This document shows positions 1-8,793 of a stretch of 64,000 nucleotides of DNA, one piece after another. Both the position numbers and the translations under genes were made by a program. Location: positions 744,001 through 808,000 of the forward strand of contig NZ_QHKZ01000001.1 in assembly GCF_003194585.1 (NCBI RefSeq), in the 5' to 3' direction. Origin of the DNA: Nocardioides daejeonensis (GTDB taxonomy: Bacteria > Actinomycetota > Actinomycetes > Propionibacteriales > Nocardioidaceae). Below the pieces are notes generated by a model, which was not told the DNA's origin, did no database searches, and saw only the letters and a program-made list of their open reading frames with translations. How positions within the stretch are numbered: position 1 is the stretch's first letter; every line of letters starts with the position of its first letter.

Positions 1-679
1 CCAGCTCCCTGCTCGTCTCGTCGAGCGCGGCCCTCATCAGCCGGAAGTTCTCCTGTGTCGCGTAGGTGCCGGCGAACCCCTCCCGCGTGGCGCCCTCCGG
101 GACGTAGTCGAGCAGCGACTGGCCGGTCGACCGGATCACCGCGATCACGTCTGCTCCCGCTCGAGCGGCTGCCTGCGCCTGCGGGATGTCCTCGTGGATG
201 TCGCCGGTGGCGACGATGAGGTAGATCCAGGGCTTGCGCGGAGCATCGCCGATCCCGGCGACCATCCGCTCCCGCTCCCGACGCCGGGCGTCGATCCGCG
301 CGATGCCCCGCGTGACCGCTTCGCGCGCAGCCCGGCGCACGGGTGCGACCGCGTCGGCATCGGGAAGTCGGAAGCGGACGGATCCGATGGCGCTCTTCGC
401 CGCGAGCTCGTGCAGGTCGCCTGCCTCATGCCGGCACAGCGCGTCCCAGACCGGCAGCGCCACGCCGTGCTCGAGCCCGACCTGATCGACGACCTGGCCG
501 ACCAGATGGTTGGCCCAGGGAACACCGTCGGCGTCTGCTCCGCTCAGCCCTGCCAGTCGCAGCAGCGCCCGCTCGACGGAGGTCGTGGTGTGGCTGCGAG
601 CGAGCTGTACGACCGGCCGGCCGACGTGCGCCGCGAGCTCCCGGGCACGGCGCGCCAGCTCCTGGTCCAGCGTGATCAT
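1..679 (-). CDS. kamD: Lysine 5,6-aminomutase alpha subunit, 3' end cut off
   Basis: Only the first 226 residues lie in the window; the rest continues past the left edge. The family uses adenosylcobalamin and PLP to move the terminal amino group of beta-lysine or D-lysine to C5. It is recognised from the conserved stretch STGQSLLDYVPEG near residues 185-200, followed by FAGTYATQENFRLMRAALDE, typical of KamD. The ATG at 679 follows a strong AAGGAGG box with 5 nt spacing and overlaps the kdd stop as ATGA, so translation is probably coupled. The beta subunit kamE is expected just beyond the window. Partner genes kdd and kamA support the lysine-fermentation assignment. Confidence 0.88.
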   Translation of the reverse strand, partial: MITLDQELARRARELAAHVGRPVVQLARSHTTTSVERALLRLAGLSGADADGVPWANHLVGQVVDQVGLEHGVALPVWDALCRHEAGDLHELAAKSAIGSVRFRLPDADAVAPVRRAAREAVTRGIARIDARRRERERMVAGIGDAPRKPWIYLIVATGDIHEDIPQAQAAARAGADVIAVIRSTGQSLLDYVPEGATREGFAGTYATQENFRLMRAALDETSREL

Positions 680-1743
680 CGGATCCTCCTTGCAAACAGC
701 GCGGCCAGCTCGGGATGCCTGCGGAAGAGATCCAACGCGAGCTCCGCATGGCCGGGCACGTAGCCGTTGCCGATCAGCATCGTCACGTCGGCCGCGAGGC
801 CCTCGGCTCCGAGGGCCGCGGCGGAGAACGAGGTGGCCATCGAGAAGAAGATGATCGTGCCACCCGGTCTGGTCGCCAGGATCGCGCCCGGCTCGCAGCC
901 GGGGACGTCGACGCAGACCACCGTCACCTCGGCTGCGTCGCCGGTCCTCGCGACCGCGTCACGCAACGCCAAGGGCGAGGTCGCGTCGGCGATCACCACC
1001 CGATCAGCGAGCCCGCTCGCGACGAGGGCGTCGTGCTCACCCTGGTCCGGCACGATGCCGATCACCTCGGTCGCGCCCGCCGCCCGTGCGGCGCAGAGGC
1101 TCAGCGAGCCGGACTTGCCGCCGGCTCCCACGACGAGCACGCGGGTGGCGGACCGCTCTCGGACCACGCGAGCGGTCAGTGCGGGTGCACCGCACACGTC
1201 GAGGATGCTGAGGGCGAGCTCGTCGGGCAGGTCGTCCGGCAGACGCGCAGCGATGCTGCGTCCGAAGAGCACCGCGTGGCCACCAGTCGGCACCTGCTCC
1301 CCCAAGCCATCCCAGCGAGTGAGCCCGTCGTCGATGTGCAGCGGGGTCAGGGTGAGAGAGACCAGGGTCGCCACCCGGTCGCCCACACGCAGCCCCAGCG
1401 GCGACCTCGGCCCGACTTCGGCAACGGTGCCGATCAGCATCCCACCCGACCCGGTGACCGGGTTCTGCATCTTGCCGCGGGCAGCGATGATGTCGAGGAC
1501 CCTCCTACGCACCTGCGCTCCGTCGACACGGCCGTCAACCATCGCCTCCTCGGCGAGGTTGCGGTAAGAGGCGGCGTCGAGGTTGAGGCGCTCCACTCTC
1601 ACCAGCACCTCGTCGTCGCCGAGAGCCGGGTCGGTGTCGAGCCGATCGGCTCCCTGAGGCAGGACGGGACGTGGATCCAGCACCCGGTGTCGGCCGGTCG
1701 GATCAGCGGCGAACCGCGTCGGCAGCGATACGTCCTGGGTCAT
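676..1743 (-). CDS. kdd: L-erythro-3,5-diaminohexanoate dehydrogenase
   Basis: 355 residues. The enzyme oxidatively deaminates 3,5-diaminohexanoate, the product of the two lysine aminomutases, to 5-amino-3-oxohexanoate using NAD(P)+. An N-terminal GroES-like part is followed by a Rossmann nucleotide-binding segment (VLVVGAGGKSGS, residues 202-213). The overall sequence matches the Kdd family rather than ordinary zinc alcohol dehydrogenases. The start at 1743 is chosen because AAAGGA lies 6 nt upstream; a longer reading frame runs back over kamA but has no ribosome site. Its stop overlaps the kamD start by 4 nt, so the two are one operon, divergent from kamA. Confidence 0.88.
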   Translation of the reverse strand: MTQDVSLPTRFAADPTGRHRVLDPRPVLPQGADRLDTDPALGDDEVLVRVERLNLDAASYRNLAEEAMVDGRVDGAQVRRRVLDIIAARGKMQNPVTGSGGMLIGTVAEVGPRSPLGLRVGDRVATLVSLTLTPLHIDDGLTRWDGLGEQVPTGGHAVLFGRSIAARLPDDLPDELALSILDVCGAPALTARVVRERSATRVLVVGAGGKSGSLSLCAARAAGATEVIGIVPDQGEHDALVASGLADRVVIADATSPLALRDAVARTGDAAEVTVVCVDVPGCEPGAILATRPGGTIIFFSMATSFSAAALGAEGLAADVTMLIGNGYVPGHAELALDLFRRHPELAALFARRIR

Positions 1744-1869
1744 CGAGATCCTTTCGCCATAAATCTTGTGGCCTGTTGATGGACAGACAGCAGATTCTTT
1801 CTCTACTGTGGCAGATGTGTGAGGTGGACCACAACCACCGAGCCGGCGAAGTTGACGAGGAGATCCACG
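1744..1869. promoter_or_regulatory. Divergent kdd/kamA promoter region with operator-like inverted repeat
   Basis: This 126-nt gap must drive both kdd and kamA. A TACTGT -10 candidate for kamA sits at 1804-1809, giving a leader of roughly 54 nt. Downstream of it, at 1823-1839, lies GGTGG-ACCACAA-CCACC, an inverted repeat placed where a repressor could block elongation. The Lrp-type regulator encoded just past kamA is the obvious candidate binder, but that is inference. No clear -35 boxes are visible. Confidence 0.4.
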
Positions 1870-3279
1870 ATGAGCGTCGCCCGACTGCCTGCTCCCCCGC
1901 TCGCCCAGCCCTACCGCTATCAGCGTCGCGAGCTGGTCGAGCCGGACTGGACGCGCTTCCCCGGCTGGCGCTCCGTGAGCACCGCCGAGTGGGCGTCGCC
2001 CCAGTGGCAGCGGGCCCACTGCGTCAAGTCCCTGGCGCAGCTCCGCCAGGTTGTCGGCGACCAGCTGAGCGACGCGCTGCTCGACGACCTGCGCCGGGAT
2101 CAGCGGGAGCGCGCGACCATGTCGATGCTGGTGCCGCCCCAGATGGTCAACACGATGATGCCCGGCGCCCGACCGGGCAAGAGGGGCGGATGGGACGAGG
2201 CCTTCCGCACCGATCCGATCCGGCGCTACATGATCCCTCTCTTCAGCGACCGGCGCACTGACTGGTCATCGCACCCGCATGCGACCCGCGACTCGCTGCA
2301 CGAGCACGACATGTGGGTCGCGGAAGGGCTGACACACCGCTACCCCACCAAGGTGCTGGCGGAGCTGCTGACCACCTGCCCCCAGTACTGCGGCCATTGC
2401 ACGCGCATGGACCTCGTCGGAAACTCGACCGATACCGTCACCAAGCTGCGGCTTGCCGGTCGGCCGGCAGACCGGATCGCCGGAATCCTCGACTACCTGC
2501 GTCGTACGCCGCAGGTCCGCGACGTCGTCGTCTCCGGCGGAGACGTCGCAAACATGCCGTGGCCGCGCCTGGAGGAGTTCCTGGTCGAGCTCCTGGCCAT
2601 CGACAACATCCGCGACGTGCGACTCGCCACGAAGGCGCTGATCGGCCTACCGCAGCACTGGAGCCAGCCCGAGGTCGTGGAAGGGGTGGCGCGGGTCGCC
2701 ACGCTCGCGCGCAGCCGCGGCGTGGCGCTAGCCGTGCACACGCACACCAACCACGTGCAGTCACTGACGCCGGCGGTCGCCGAGGCGGCTCGTGCGCTGC
2801 TCGCGGCCGGCATCCGCGACATTCGCAACCAGGGCGTGCTCCTGGACGGCGTCAACGCCGACTCGCACGCGCTGCTCGACCTGAGCTTCGGCCTGCTCGA
2901 CGGCGCGTCCATCACGCCCTACTACTTCTACATGTGCGACATGATCCCCTTCGCCGAGCACTGGCGGGTCTCCGTCGCTCAGGCGCAGCGGCTCCAGCAC
3001 GAGGTCATGGGCTATCTGCCCGGCTTCGCGACGCCGCGCATCGTCTGCGACGTGCCCTTCGTCGGCAAGCGCTGGGTGCACCAGGTCACCGACTACGACA
3101 CGCAGCGCGGAATCTCGTGGTGGTCCAAGAACTACCGGACCTCTCTCGACAGTGACGATCCGGCTGACCTTCACCGGCTGCACCCCTACTACGACCCGAT
3201 CCACAGCCTCGATGCGCAGGGCCGCCGATGGTGGGCGACCCAGGCCGGGCGAGGGCCGGCGCAGGTGCGTGCTCGCTGA
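1870..3279 (+). CDS. kamA: Lysine 2,3-aminomutase-like radical SAM enzyme
   Basis: 469 residues. KamA enzymes interconvert L-lysine and L-beta-lysine using a 4Fe-4S cluster, SAM and PLP. The radical-SAM motif CPQYCGHC gives cluster cysteines 170, 174 and 177. The C-terminal PLP-lysine region reads CDVPFVGK, where classical enzymes have DAPGGGGK: the aspartate and lysine are kept but the glycine run is lost. The protein is also about 50 residues longer than clostridial KamA. ATG 1870 follows GAGGAG. Divergence from kdd-kamD supports lysine as substrate; a sister KamA-family activity cannot be excluded from sequence alone. Confidence 0.82.
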   Translation: MSVARLPAPPLAQPYRYQRRELVEPDWTRFPGWRSVSTAEWASPQWQRAHCVKSLAQLRQVVGDQLSDALLDDLRRDQRERATMSMLVPPQMVNTMMPGARPGKRGGWDEAFRTDPIRRYMIPLFSDRRTDWSSHPHATRDSLHEHDMWVAEGLTHRYPTKVLAELLTTCPQYCGHCTRMDLVGNSTDTVTKLRLAGRPADRIAGILDYLRRTPQVRDVVVSGGDVANMPWPRLEEFLVELLAIDNIRDVRLATKALIGLPQHWSQPEVVEGVARVATLARSRGVALAVHTHTNHVQSLTPAVAEAARALLAAGIRDIRNQGVLLDGVNADSHALLDLSFGLLDGASITPYYFYMCDMIPFAEHWRVSVAQAQRLQHEVMGYLPGFATPRIVCDVPFVGKRWVHQVTDYDTQRGISWWSKNYRTSLDSDDPADLHRLHPYYDPIHSLDAQGRRWWATQAGRGPAQVRAR

Positions 3280-3300
3280 CGGCCGCGGTGCGCAGTCCCG

Positions 3301-3765
3301 CTACTCCTCCGTGTCCGCAGCGGACGAGGTCGTCACGGGGCGGTTCTCGAAAGGTGTCGAGAGCACGATCGTGGTCCGGGTCGCCACGTTGGCCACCCCC
3401 CGGATCCTGCCGAGCAGCTCTTCGAGATCGCTGGGCATCGCCACCCGGACCTTGAGAATGTAAGACTCCTCGCCTGCCACCGACCAGCATGCCTCGATCT
3501 CGTGGATTCCCTGCAGGCGCTGCGGATAGTCATCAGGCTGGGAGGGATCGATCGGTGTGATCGAGATGAACGCGGTGAGCGGCAGCCCGATCTGCTCATG
3601 ATCGATGGTGGCACCGTAGCCCTTGATCAGGCCACGGGACTCCAGGCGCTTGACGCGCTGATGCACCGCCGAGGTGGACAGGCCGGTCGCCTTGCCGAGA
3701 TCCGTGTAGGACATCCGGCCATCGGTCGCCAGCAGAGTCAGGATGAGGCGGTCGGTGCTCTCCAC
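3301..3765 (-). CDS. Lrp/AsnC-family transcriptional regulator
   Basis: 154 residues. An N-terminal winged helix-turn-helix (RMSYTDLGKATGLSTSAVHQ, about residues 18-37) is followed by a RAM/AsnC effector domain with the usual amino-acid-sensing fold. It lies convergent to kamA, 21 nt from its end, and probably controls the lysine-degradation genes in response to lysine or a product; that target is inferred from position. The GTG start at 3765 is preferred because a TAGGCT -10 box lies exactly 7 nt upstream, implying a leaderless mRNA. A start further upstream would run into the divergent exonuclease gene. Confidence 0.85.
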   Translation of the reverse strand: MESTDRLILTLLATDGRMSYTDLGKATGLSTSAVHQRVKRLESRGLIKGYGATIDHEQIGLPLTAFISITPIDPSQPDDYPQRLQGIHEIEACWSVAGEESYILKVRVAMPSDLEELLGRIRGVANVATRTTIVLSTPFENRPVTTSSAADTEE

Positions 3766-3772
3766 GAGCCTC

Positions 3773-3778
3773 AGCCTA
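3773..3778 (-). promoter_or_regulatory. Leaderless -10 box of the Lrp gene
   Basis: TAGGCT on the minus strand, 7 nt before the GTG at 3765. A plus-strand TAGCCT overlaps it at 3777-3782 and could serve the exonuclease gene 14 nt downstream. Confidence 0.5.
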
Positions 3779-3796
3779 GCCTGACAGACTGGCCCG

Positions 3797-4738
3797 GTGA
3801 CCTCCTCCCGGCTGATGCTCCTCGACACCGCCAGTCTCTACTTCCGTGCCTTCTTCGGCGTACCCGACTCGATGCGTGCTCCCGACGGCACACCGGTCAA
3901 CGCGGTACGCGGCCTTCTCGACTTCATCTCCCGACTCGTCGACGAGTACCAGCCGACCCATCTCGCCTGCGCCTGGGACGACGACTGGCGACCGCAGTGG
4001 CGGGTCGACCTGATCCCCTCCTACAAGGCCCATCGCGTGGTCGCCGAGGTGCCCGGCCCGGCTCCCGACGTGGAGGAGGTGCCGGATCCCCTCCAGGTCC
4101 AGGTCCCCGTGATCCTGGAGGTGCTGGAGGCGCTCGGCCTGGCGGTCGTCGGCCACCGCGAGATGGAGGCAGACGATGTGATCGGCACCCTCGCCACCGG
4201 CGCGGGCATGCCGGTGGACGTCGTCACGGGTGATCGCGACCTCTTCCAACTCATCGACGACGAGGCCGAGGTGCGGGTGCTCTACACCGCACGCGGCGTC
4301 GGTCGTCACGAGCGGCTGACGGCGACCGAGGTCGTTGCCAAGTACGGCGTCCTCCCGGTCCAGTACGCCGACTTCGCCACCCTGCGCGGCGACACCTCCG
4401 ACGGCCTGCCGGGCGTCAAGGGCGTCGGTGAGAAGACCGCAGCCGGTCTGCTCCTCACCTACGGCGACCTGACCGGGATCGTCGCCGCGGCGGCCGATCC
4501 CGCATCGGCCATGGCTGCCGGGGTGCGCATGAAGGTGAACGCTGCACTCCCGTACCTGGCCGTGGCACCCGAGGTGGTGGCAGTACGCCGCGACCTCGAA
4601 CTCGGCAGCCCCGACCTCGCCCTACCGTCGGTGCCCGCTCAGCCGGAGCGGTTCGCCGAGCTCACCGAGCGCTGGGGCCTGGGCAGCTCGGCCGAGCGGA
4701 TCCTCGCCACGCTCGCGGGTGCCGGCGTCAGTCGTTGA
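3797..4738 (+). CDS. Stand-alone 5'-3' exonuclease (Pol I N-domain type)
   Basis: 313 residues, the size of the free-standing relatives of the DNA polymerase I 5' nuclease domain. Metal-binding acidic residues appear at Asp10, Asp61-63, EADD (124-127) and GDRD (145-148). The helix-hairpin-helix DNA clamp is GLPGVKGVGEKTAAG (about 203-217). Such enzymes remove 5' flaps and RNA primers in replication and repair. The neighbourhood (exonuclease beside helY-tatC-tatA) matches the order in mycobacteria. It starts with GTG and its last 11 nt overlap the 3' end of helY on the other strand. Confidence 0.88.
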   Translation: MTSSRLMLLDTASLYFRAFFGVPDSMRAPDGTPVNAVRGLLDFISRLVDEYQPTHLACAWDDDWRPQWRVDLIPSYKAHRVVAEVPGPAPDVEEVPDPLQVQVPVILEVLEALGLAVVGHREMEADDVIGTLATGAGMPVDVVTGDRDLFQLIDDEAEVRVLYTARGVGRHERLTATEVVAKYGVLPVQYADFATLRGDTSDGLPGVKGVGEKTAAGLLLTYGDLTGIVAAAADPASAMAAGVRMKVNAALPYLAVAPEVVAVRRDLELGSPDLALPSVPAQPERFAELTERWGLGSSAERILATLAGAGVSR

Positions 4739-7493
4739 TCGCCGAGTAGGCGACGACCCCCCGCCGAACCGCGTCGACCATGTCACGTGCGCTGGTGCGC
4801 AACGGACCGTCGCCCGCCGCGCTGGCGACCTGCAGGCCGAGGTCGACCAGTTGCTTGATCCACCGGACGAAGTCGCCGGCCGCAAGGTCCACGACGCTCA
4901 GGACATCGTCCAGCTCGTCCCCGGCCGCCCAGCGGTAGGCCGCCCAGGCGAACCCCGGATCCGGTTCCCGGAGGAAGTCGAGCCGATGTGACCTCTCCAG
5001 CTGCTCGAGCTCGCTCCACAGCCGGACGACGTCGGTGAGCGCTTCACGGACCTTCTCCCCCGGCATCCTGGGGGCTCGTGCGTCGTCAGGGCGGCGTGAC
5101 TCGAAGACGAGGGCCGAGAGCACGGCGGCCAGTTCTGGTGCACTCAGGTCAGCCCAGAGGTCTCGTCGGATGGCTTCCGCGGCGACCAGATCGAGATCGG
5201 AGTGGATCCGTCGCAGCGGCGCGCCGGTGGCGGTCACCTTGTCGCCGTCGAGGTAGCCCAGGGTGTCGAGCACCTCGCAGACCCGGTCGAACTGGCGAGC
5301 GATGGAGTTGCTCCGGTTCTCCACCCGTCGGCGCAGCGTGCGCGCATCACGCTCCAGACGGAACCATCGCTCGGCCCAGCGGGCATGGTCCTCGCGGTCG
5401 GGGCAGTCGTGACAGGGATGCGCGCGCAACTGGGCGCGGAGCTCGGCGATCTCCGCGGACGCAGGGTCGGATCCCTTCCGTGGCCCGCGGATACGACGAT
5501 CTTCGAATCCGGCGGCCTTCGCTCGCAGCGCCTCGGCCAGGTCGCGGCGGCTCTGAGGATTGCGCGGACTGAACGACTTCGGGATACGCATCCGGGTCAG
5601 TGCCTCGACCGGTGTCGGGAAGTCGTGCGCGCTGAGCCGCTTTGCGTGCCGATCCGCGGTGAGCACCTGCGGTCGCACCTCGTCGCCCTGTCCGGGATCG
5701 AGCACCACGGCCAATCCGGCGTACTTGCCCGCCGGCACGCGGATCACGTCGCCTACCTGAAGCCGGCGCAACGACGCGGCCGCGTCGGCCCACTGGCCCT
5801 GACGGCGCTGCCGGGCGCCTTCCTTCTCCAGCTCGCCGATCCGAGTGCGCAGGGCGGCGTACTCCAGGAAGTCGCCGCGGTCGCACGCGGCCGCCTCCGC
5901 GTAGCCGTCCAGGGCCTCCTCGCTCTTGCGCAGCTGGCGGGCGAGTCCGACGACGGCCCGGTCGGCCTGGAACTGGGCGAAGGATGACTCCAACAGCTCC
6001 CGCGAGCGTGCGCGGCCGAACTGGTGTACCAGGTTGACGGCCATGTTGTAGCTCGGACGGAAGGAGGAGCGGAGCGGGTAGGTGCGGGTCGAGGCGAGAC
6101 CGGCCAACTCCTTGGGGTTCATCCCCTGCTGCCAGAGCACCACGCCGTGGCCCTCGACGTCGAGTCCGCGCCGGCCGGCGCGGCCGGTGAGCTGGGTGTA
6201 CTCCCCCGGCGTCAGCATCACGTGCTGCTCGCCGTTCCACTTGACCAGCTTCTCGATCACCACCGTGCGTGCGGGCATGTTGATGCCCAGCGCGAGCGTC
6301 TCGGTAGCGAAGACCACCTTGCACAGCCCGCGGACGAAGAGATCTTCGACGCACTCCTTGAAGGTGGGCAGCATGCCGGCGTGGTGCGCGGCCACGCCTC
6401 GACTCAGTCCTTCGAGGAACTCGGCGAAGCCGAGCACCGCCAGGTCCTCCTCGGGCAGGTGCGCACAGTGCTCACGAACGAGTCGGACGATGGTGTCCCG
6501 CTCCTCTGCGTTCGTGAGGCGGATGTTCGCGTCCAGGCACTGGGTGACGGCCGCATCGCATCCGACGCGGCTGAAGATGAACACGATCGCAGGCAGCAGG
6601 CCCTGTGCATCGAGGCGGGTCACCATCTCGTGCCGCAACGGATGCGGGATCCGGCGGCCCTGGGGTCGCGAGCCACGGCCGCGGTTGGAGCGCTTGTCCC
6701 GCCGGTCGTTCATGCGGGTGCTGGCCCAGTCGTCGCGGGCCACCTTGAGCAGCTGGGGGTTGACCTTCGCACCCTCGTGGACGAATCCGGCCTTGGTCGC
6801 ACGCTCCGAGGAGGCGAAGAGGTCGTGGATCCGGCGGCCGACCATCACGTGCTGGAAGAGCGGGACCGGACGCCGCTCCTCGACGATCGTCGCAGTCTCC
6901 CCGCGCACCGTCGCCAGCCATTCGCCGAACTCCTCGGCGTTGGAGACGGTCGCGCTCAGGGAGATCACGCTCACGCTCTCCGGCAGGTGGATGATCACCT
7001 CCTCCCAGACCGCACCCCGCAGACGATCAGCGAGGTAGTGCACCTCGTCCATCACCACGAAGCCAAGCCCAGTCAGGGCGCTCGAACCCGCATAGAGCAT
7101 GTTGCGCAGCACCTCGGTGGTCATCACCACGACCGGGGCACCGGCGTTGACGGTGTTGTCACCGGTCAACAGGCCGACCCGCTCGGCCCCGTACCGCTCG
7201 ACGAGGTCGTGGTACTTCTGGTTGCTGAGCGCCTTGATGGGAGTCGTGTAGAACGCCTTGCGGCCCGTGGCCAGCGCCAGGTGCACCGCGAACTCGCCGA
7301 CCACCGTCTTGCCGGAGCCGGTCGGGGCGGCGACCAGCACGCCGCGGCCGTCCTCGACCTCCTGGCACGCACGCACCTGGAAGTCATCGAGGGTGAAGTC
7401 GTACTGGTCCGCGAACTCGGCGAAGACAGGGTGTGCTTGGGTAGCCCGGAACCGCGCGTAGCCCTCGGCGGGACTGGGCCGCTGCTCGTTCAT
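4728..7493 (-). CDS. helY: Ski2/Mtr4-type ATP-dependent RNA helicase
   Basis: 921 residues. Helicase motifs are clear: Walker A TGSGKT (58-63), DEVH box (149-152), SAT motif, and motif VI QLTGRAGRRGLD. The C-terminal part is the long DSHCT-type region of Ski2/Mtr4-like enzymes, with a cysteine pair (HPCHDCPD) inside. HelY is thought to act in RNA turnover, but its bacterial substrate is not settled. ATG 7493 overlaps the preceding kinase stop by 4 nt, placing it last in the tatA-tatC-unknown-kinase-helY run. It ends convergent with the exonuclease, 11 nt overlapping. Confidence 0.93.
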   Translation of the reverse strand: MNEQRPSPAEGYARFRATQAHPVFAEFADQYDFTLDDFQVRACQEVEDGRGVLVAAPTGSGKTVVGEFAVHLALATGRKAFYTTPIKALSNQKYHDLVERYGAERVGLLTGDNTVNAGAPVVVMTTEVLRNMLYAGSSALTGLGFVVMDEVHYLADRLRGAVWEEVIIHLPESVSVISLSATVSNAEEFGEWLATVRGETATIVEERRPVPLFQHVMVGRRIHDLFASSERATKAGFVHEGAKVNPQLLKVARDDWASTRMNDRRDKRSNRGRGSRPQGRRIPHPLRHEMVTRLDAQGLLPAIVFIFSRVGCDAAVTQCLDANIRLTNAEERDTIVRLVREHCAHLPEEDLAVLGFAEFLEGLSRGVAAHHAGMLPTFKECVEDLFVRGLCKVVFATETLALGINMPARTVVIEKLVKWNGEQHVMLTPGEYTQLTGRAGRRGLDVEGHGVVLWQQGMNPKELAGLASTRTYPLRSSFRPSYNMAVNLVHQFGRARSRELLESSFAQFQADRAVVGLARQLRKSEEALDGYAEAAACDRGDFLEYAALRTRIGELEKEGARQRRQGQWADAAASLRRLQVGDVIRVPAGKYAGLAVVLDPGQGDEVRPQVLTADRHAKRLSAHDFPTPVEALTRMRIPKSFSPRNPQSRRDLAEALRAKAAGFEDRRIRGPRKGSDPASAEIAELRAQLRAHPCHDCPDREDHARWAERWFRLERDARTLRRRVENRSNSIARQFDRVCEVLDTLGYLDGDKVTATGAPLRRIHSDLDLVAAEAIRRDLWADLSAPELAAVLSALVFESRRPDDARAPRMPGEKVREALTDVVRLWSELEQLERSHRLDFLREPDPGFAWAAYRWAAGDELDDVLSVVDLAAGDFVRWIKQLVDLGLQVASAAGDGPLRTSARDMVDAVRRGVVAYSAIND

Positions 7494-8404
7494 GCGAGCA
7501 CCGTCAGCGCCCGCGGCATGGAGGTCACCGTCAGCGGCAGCCGGCCGATCCGCTCGCCGTCGGCATACCCGACGATTCCCGGCGCGGCGACGGTCACCCG
7601 GCGTACCCGGTGGCGTTCGTAGAGCGGATGCGTCACGTGGGTCCCCTTGAAGAGCATCGGATAGGTGCGGACCAGCTCGATCCGCGACATCGGCTTGATG
7701 AGTACGACGTCGAGCAGGCCGTCGTCCAGCTCCGCGCCAGCGCAGATCTGCAGACCGCCACCGAAGGACGGGCCGTTGCCCACGGCGACCAGCATCGCCT
7801 CCGTGGACAGACGCCGGTCGTCGAGCTGAAGTTGGTAGGGCAGGGCGCGGAAGGTGCGCAGCTCGGCCAACGTCGCGAGGTTGTAGCGCATCTGCCCGCG
7901 CGGCCAGGTCATGGTGTTGGCCCGCTCGTTGACGATCGCGTCGAATCCCGCCGCCAGGACGGTGCTGAACGAGCGGTCACCGATCCGAGCAAGGTCGATC
8001 GTCCTGCTCCGCCCGGCGAGGATCACCCGCGCCGCTGCCACTGCGTCAGCGCGGGGCAGCCCGAGGTAGCGGGCGAGATCGTTGCCGGTACCGGCCGGGA
8101 CGAGGCCCAGCGGAACACCCGTGCCAGCCACCGCCTGGACAGCGATGTGAGCCAGCCCGTCCCCGCCGACCGCCACCAGCGCGCGGCAACCGGACTGGAC
8201 GGCCCTACGGGCACGCGCCTCGGCGTCAGCCCCGTCGCGACCGACGACCACCCGCACTCGGTGCCCGCCTGCCTCCAGCACCGGGAGGGCCGCGGCTGCA
8301 GCCCGAGCGCCTCGCCCCTTGCCCGCACTGGGATTGACCAGCACCACCGTCTCAAGAGGATCGGAGGAGGCAGCTGCGGACACCTGACGAGGGTAGTCGA
8401 TCAC
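7490..8404 (-). CDS. Diacylglycerol/lipid kinase family protein
   Basis: 304 residues. The catalytic domain has the NPSAGKG loop (24-30), GGDG nucleotide loop (80-83) and PAGTGND (103-109) typical of YegS/DgkB lipid kinases, which phosphorylate diacylglycerol or related lipids at the membrane. Start is uncertain: GTG 8404 overlaps the preceding stop (GTGA), but the GGAGGA box directly abuts it; a GTG seven codons on is possible. The position between tatC and helY is seen in other actinobacteria. Its exact lipid substrate cannot be read from sequence. Confidence 0.87.
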   Translation of the reverse strand: MIDYPRQVSAAASSDPLETVVLVNPSAGKGRGARAAAAALPVLEAGGHRVRVVVGRDGADAEARARRAVQSGCRALVAVGGDGLAHIAVQAVAGTGVPLGLVPAGTGNDLARYLGLPRADAVAAARVILAGRSRTIDLARIGDRSFSTVLAAGFDAIVNERANTMTWPRGQMRYNLATLAELRTFRALPYQLQLDDRRLSTEAMLVAVGNGPSFGGGLQICAGAELDDGLLDVVLIKPMSRIELVRTYPMLFKGTHVTHPLYERHRVRRVTVAAPGIVGYADGERIGRLPLTVTSMPRALTVLA

Positions 8405-8793
8405 TCCTCCGGGGAGAGCGCACCCAGACGTATCGCGGCGACGAAGTGCTCCGCCCTGGCCCCGACCGAGCGCGCGAGCCGCTCCAGCGCCGTCATCACC
8501 CGGATCGGGCTGAAGTTCGCACCGGGAACCAGCAGCGTCAGCACCCCCGCATCCTCGACGAGGTCCACCTCGCCGTTGCGCCAGGCCAGGTGAACGCGCT
8601 CACGCACGGTGTCCGGCGCGACCGCGACGGGCCAGGCCTGGTCGACGGCGAGCAGGTTGCAGCCGATCTCCTGGTCGGCACCGTTGAGACGGCCGTGGAT
8701 GAGATGGCCGCCCCGCTCGGTGCGCAGCGCTCGCCAGGTCACCTCACTGGTGCCGAGCCACTCCGGCAGCTCGAACGGGTCGACCGGCGTCAT
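8401..8793 (-). CDS. Conserved hypothetical protein next to tatC
   Basis: 130 residues, no family I recognise with confidence. The sequence is soluble, with a central beta-rich segment and the C-terminal stretch SPIRVMTALERLARSVGARAE. ATG 8793 overlaps the tatC stop as ATGA and its own stop overlaps the lipid kinase start, so it is firmly inside the operon. An upstream extension in the same frame only antisenses tatC and is rejected. Genes of this size often sit between tatC and the lipid kinase in actinobacteria, but no function follows from that. Confidence 0.75.
   Translation of the reverse strand: MTPVDPFELPEWLGTSEVTWRALRTERGGHLIHGRLNGADQEIGCNLLAVDQAWPVAVAPDTVRERVHLAWRNGEVDLVEDAGVLTLLVPGANFSPIRVMTALERLARSVGARAEHFVAAIRLGALSPEE

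Noticed and set aside
3301..3828. Longer Lrp protein starting at 3828
   Set aside because: It would overlap the start of the divergent exonuclease; the GTG at 3765 has a -10 box at exactly 7 nt.
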